NCBI GenBank assembly: GCA_951640165.1
Contig: OX621246.1
Span: forward strand, 6,287,001 to 6,351,000
Source: Pseudoips prasinana
Taxonomy: Eukaryota > Arthropoda > Insecta > Lepidoptera > Nolidae
Reading direction: 5' to 3'
Length of the DNA stretch: 64,000 nucleotides
Part shown: positions 60,233 through 64,000 of the stretch, one piece after another
How positions within the stretch are numbered: position 1 is the stretch's first letter
How the letters are laid out: each line of letters begins with the position of its first letter
Translations under genes and position numbers: made by a program
Notes under the pieces: model-generated
The model's database searches: none
Told to the model about the DNA's origin: nothing
The model's input: only the letters and a program-made list of their open reading frames with translations

Positions 60233-61435
60233 TTGTTTATATTTTATTTATTATTCTATAAACAAACAACATCTGACATTCCCATATTTATAGTCGCAAT
60301 GCTTACTTTTTCTTGTTCTAAGCAGATGGTGATTACAACATACGAGTATGCGCAAGCGCTTACCATATAACAGGTGGTTGAAAAAATGAATTAATGGCAT
60401 TCTTACTTCTTTTTTTATAAATTGAATAGTGGTAGGTATTGATAGGTTAAACTATAACTAGGTTTGCAAGGTATTCTGCAAATAGTAAGTAAGTAATGCA
60501 AATGTTGAGCTGAGTTAAGCAAATGTTAATACCACAAACTTTTATATTTAAATGAAACATTTTTTTTGTTACTATTCCTCGGTAGCGTGTCCGATTTTTA
60601 TGAATTCAAAAATTTGCATTCACTAGTCCACTGGGTGAAATTTGAAAAAGATCGACTCCGCCTTTCAAGAGTAATACGATCAGAAATTAACTACATGAGT
60701 CGCTTAAAAAAATAGCATCGGTTACACTCAGCTCAATAATACAGTTTTATAAATTTATACAACAGATTTTATGCTGACAATATACGATTTGAAAAAAAAA
60801 TTGCGATATTACCTATCGTATGAAAAAATAATCTTATCACCTCTATCAATTCAATAATACAGCATACTTATTTATAAAAAGCATTTAAAATTACAAATAA
60901 GTATTAGAGGATGCAGTGAAGAGCCGCAATCACCAGACAAAAAATGCAATACCTCCGCCAAACAGAGGCCGTATCTAGGATGACCACTCTTGTATCTGAC
61001 CTTACCTGACGCAAGCTCCATGTACACCTCTTAGGTGTTTGTCGAGAGTCTTCGCTACAAAGCCACGGGCAGAAACAACTATAGTCATAATGAAATCATT
61101 ATGACTACATATAGTTGTTTCTGCCCGTGAGTTTGTATGATGTTCGATGTCCCATGTAACGAGTACCGACAGCAGAACAAAATTGATGAGAGAGGATTTG
61201 TTGTTTTCACCACTAATATAATTATAATACTTAAGTCACGAAACCTTAGAGCAAATTGTGCTAGATTGGCTCTTAACCTTTAAGTAGAGCTTATTAAGAT
61301 GCTAATTTCGTTAACCTGCGGTCTAGATAAAGAAGTAGTTAAACTCCGTTACGCAATTAATTTCGAATTATCTAAATGATTCAAAATTTTTATTTTTCGT
61401 GTAGTCATTAGAATATATTACCAAATGATAGTTTG
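60233..61435. other. No gene; one bulged hairpin
   Basis: A hairpin at 61064-61129 ('cacgggcagaaacaactata' arm) with a small bulge and an inner 'gtcataatga' stem. Otherwise AT-rich. Confidence 0.45.
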
Positions 61436-61439
61436 CCTA

Positions 61440-61800
61440 TTAATTATCGGCAGCGTGTTCAACCGCGGATAACGAGGTCCTGAGTTCAAATGCTGGATGG
61501 AGCCTAAAAGTGATTTTGGGATTTTTCTGTTAAGGAAATTTCTCAATATCAGCCCGAGGTATTGGAGTTGGCGTTATCACACCACTTGGCCTCGGAGAGC
61601 ACGTAAAGCCGTCGGTCATACCTTACCTCTTTCCGATCGTGTCGGTTATCGTCCCATCGGATAATGAGAGTGATGGAATAAATAGTGCCCCTGTGTTGGC
61701 GCACACACTTGTGCACTATAATATGCCCCGCGTAGATGACTAGTCTCCATTGAGACTGGCCGCCAGGACCAGGAGGAGATTATTATTATTTTTTTCATTC
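61440..61800 (+). mobile_element. SINE-C, nearly full
   Basis: 'cggcagcgtgttcaaccgcg' (A-box side), 'ctgagttcaaatgctgg' (B-box side), 'ctcggagagcacgtaaagcc', 'cccatcggataatgagagtg', '3' end 'gaccaggaggagattattat'. Confidence 0.75.
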
Positions 61801-62285
61801 GATTTGGAATACTAAACAATATTTCTAGCTACGAACTTACATACAATGTTTAATTCATTACTCTCTTTTTAGAGCTGTCGTAGTCGGGTATAAAACATAC
61901 AAATTGGCCTTAGAAAAAGAATATTCTAAGTAGTTAGCACATTTAAATATCTTCACGGCACATGCTATCCGCACCTGTTGTTCTTATATTTCTTATTTTA
62001 GATTATGAATATAATTTATTATAAATTCCTCCTCGATCACACCTTACGGCCATTTTATACTGTCAATTTCTAATTACACTAAACACATGTTACATTGAAC
62101 AATTATTGTACCTAATTAATCTAACTTATTGAGCACGCAATGGATATTGAACTTAATGTTTGTAGTTTTAAGAGTTATTTTTCATTAGAAGATCACATTT
62201 CATTATTCTTAGGTGCTTTTGCTTAGTTGCCGTGTATGTAAATGTTAATTTTTTCGAGCTAGATGTCGGTCTTCTTTCTTTTCTT
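61801..62285. other. No recognisable gene
   Basis: AT-rich. Confidence 0.4.
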
Positions 62286-62289
62286 TATC

Positions 62290-62505
62290 GTATGGGCAGT
62301 GGTTGCCCCGGTGTCAAAGTTGTTCCAGCCGCCCGGCCTTGTAGGCCTCTGACATGGCTTATTGAATGTTACCTGATGGCTACAACCGGGACCGACAACT
62401 TAAAGGAGACGCTCAGAAATTAAACCCTTCTTGATCACCATCTATCATCTATGGACTTCATCTATGGACTGTCATCTATGGACTGACCGCGAGCTTAGTT
62501 GTATC
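62290..62505 (-). repeat. Repeat S with short internal tandem
   Basis: 'cgtatgggcagtggttgccc' ... 'tgacatggcttattgaatg' ... 'gggaccgacaactta'. Near the 5' end, 'catctatggact' is present three times (62449-62484), a small slippage tandem. Confidence 0.7.
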
Positions 62506-62542
62506 TGTATATTATTTAGATATTATATTACTTTATATATTA

Positions 62543-62861
62543 CTAGCTGTGCCCCGCGGTTTTACCCGCGTAAAATTTTATACATTATCACGGCTCCTCC
62601 CCCGTAGGTGATAGCGTGATAATATGTAGCCTATATGTTGACCCGACCTCTTAGTAATATTCATGCAAAATTTGAAGTAAATCCATGCAGTATTTTTTGA
62701 GTTTACCCCGGACATACATACAGACAAACAGACAAAAATTTTTAAAGCTATATTTTGGGCTTCGATATCGATTATAGATCACGCTCCAAGTATCCTTTTA
62801 AAAAAATATTCAATGTACAGTTTTGACTTTCCTACGATTTTATTATATGTAATAATATAGA
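62543..62861 (-). mobile_element. Helitron type B, copy 3
   Basis: CTAG at 62543-62546 with A outside, and minus-strand TC at 62861 with A outside. Nearly co-linear with copy 1 (315 against 319 bp). Confidence 0.88.
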
Positions 62862-62939
62862 TTTTCTAGATATTGATTGATTGTATTACTGTCGGTCCCA
62901 GTTGACATTACACAGATTCACGTGCCCTCTGAACCACGA

Positions 62940-63045
62940 AAACGCTCAGAAATGAAGCTACTATGGTGGGACAGGAATCGAACCCACGACCTGCGGCGTG
63001 AAAGGCAAGTATCTACCAACCACGCCAAACGGTCTGTCAAAATAA
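62940..63045 (-). mobile_element. SINE-A head fragment
   Basis: 'aatcgaacccacgacctgcg' 'gcgtgaaaggcaagtatcta' 'ccaaccacgccaaacgg': the tRNA-like head alone, body lost. Confidence 0.65.
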
Positions 63046-63399
63046 TATTTAAGCTCTAACAAAGTACAGATTAGATAATTTTCGAGAACTTTTTCTAAGT
63101 TATATAATTGTAATAAAGTTACACGGTATCTTGTTGTATGGTGACGGCGGCGAATATCATCACCACCAGTAGAAGTCGAGCCGAGGAAGTAATAGCAGAG
63201 GACGGGCAGCATCATCCTTATGAGTTCAATAACAATGTTACTGCGAACCTGTCCCCATGATGATTCATGGGGGAGGATATTTTCCAGCAGTGTTCTTAAA
63301 GCTTTTATGATGATTTATAAGTTGATTCTGGAAGGCTAACTTTCGGTGTATGTGATTTGGTGGCCGACCTCAACGGAGACCTAGTGGTCTTATCGATGC
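63046..63399. other. No recognisable gene
   Basis: The 84-codon minus frame at 62961-63215 crosses SINE and unique DNA and is not supported. Confidence 0.4.
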
Positions 63400-63500
63400 T
63401 TCTTTACTTACTTTATCGTACCAGGACAGTAATCTTCTGACATGGCTTAACGACTGCTGTCTAACAACTACAACCGGGACCGTCACAAAGAACGAAGACT
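63400..63500 (-). repeat. Repeat S, 3' fragment cut by a LINE
   Basis: 'cttacttactttatcgtacc' ... 'tctgacatggcttaacgact' ... 'acaaccgggaccgtcac'. LINE copy 2 starts shortly after (63519). Confidence 0.6.
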
Positions 63501-63518
63501 AACCGTGTGCGTGCAGAT

Positions 63519-64000
63519 TATTTTTTTTTATTTTTTTTTTGTGACGGGACTAGTCCCTCCCTCTTACCCACCACTGCAACTCCTGTAAGCCAGGATCAAC
63601 AGTGGCACACAATGAAATGACACTGAGCGGTGAAGCTCAGGCATGTCCCGGGGAATCGCTTTAACTGTCTTGGATCCCGCAACGAATTTAATCAGAAACA
63701 GAAAAAAAAGGAGGAGTTAGAAAATGAATAGTTCCACTTCCCTCCAGAGCAAAGCGGGAGACAGAATGATGTAAAGAGGCTATAGCCTCATAAAATGAGA
63801 GATTTGCAACTAGAGAAGCCAGCTGCAAAAGCACCGAGGATCAATTTAAGGGTCCTAAGTGAGCTGTTATATTTGATTCCAATAGTAGGTATGGCAAAAA
63901 CGCTTAAACGCACGGAAGTTGTTCCTTGTTGCTACAAGATCCGTATAATAAACTACTCCAGATATTGGTTGCAAGCTGTTTAACATAATATCACGCTGAT
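63519..64000 (-). mobile_element. R1-like LINE, copy 2 (3' end, runs off the window)
   Basis: Poly(A) on the minus strand (63519-63540), then sequence identical to 9205-9659 apart from a 2-nt longer A run near 63703. It includes the 3' UTR and, from about 63867 to the edge, the last codons of the ORF2 reading frame. The rest lies beyond position 64000. Confidence 0.95.

Overview
The window looks like nuclear DNA of a moth or butterfly (Lepidoptera). It is AT-rich and nearly gene-free, and it is packed with repeats typical of that order: Lep1-type Helitrons (A|TC...CTAG|T ends), several tRNA-headed SINE families that share one 3' module, RTE-type LINE tails, a mariner and R1-clade LINEs. No bacterial, organellar or rRNA feature was seen. 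Family letters used here are my own labels: SINE-A to SINE-E, repeat S (TAAG-tailed), repeat G and Helitron type B.

Layout. 0-7 kb: SINEs, short LINE tails and a nested cluster at 5.5-6.2 kb, where a SINE carries a LINE fragment and a MITE, both with target duplications. 7.3-8.7 kb: Helitron plus a mariner whose transposase is broken near its C-terminus. 9.2-12.1 kb: an AT-rich R1-like LINE on the minus strand. A second, almost identical copy enters at the right edge (63.5-64 kb), and two older relics lie at 26.3 and 50.9 kb. 12-31 kb: SINEs, Helitrons, RTE ends, perfect palindromes, a 132-bp tandem repeat and a 48-bp minisatellite (23.7-24.2 kb). 31.2-36.9 kb: a GC-rich, near full-length R1-clade retrotransposon flanked by a perfect 14-bp target duplication. 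Its ORF1 is intact and its ORF2 is broken by a deletion in the RT. 38.6-39.9 kb: an internally deleted Transib-like (RAG1-related) DNA transposon. Its termini start with CACAGTG/CACTGTT, one end has an ACAAAAACA nonamer after 24 bp, it has a 5-bp duplication, and it keeps an open terminal transposase exon. 40.3-41.1 kb: an element with about 135-bp inverted repeats. 42-64 kb: more SINEs, RTE ends, Helitrons (three copies of one type), fold-back elements and a decayed LINE.

The only convincing host coding sequence is one 124-bp internal exon (48631-48754, plus strand) with good splice sites. The window is therefore probably part of a long intron, or of neighbouring introns, of one host gene. 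Nothing forms an operon or pathway; the elements relate to one another by nesting, shared modules and insertion order. The main finds are the Transib element, the nested insertions with reconstructible empty sites, and an unusual density of perfect short-loop palindromes.
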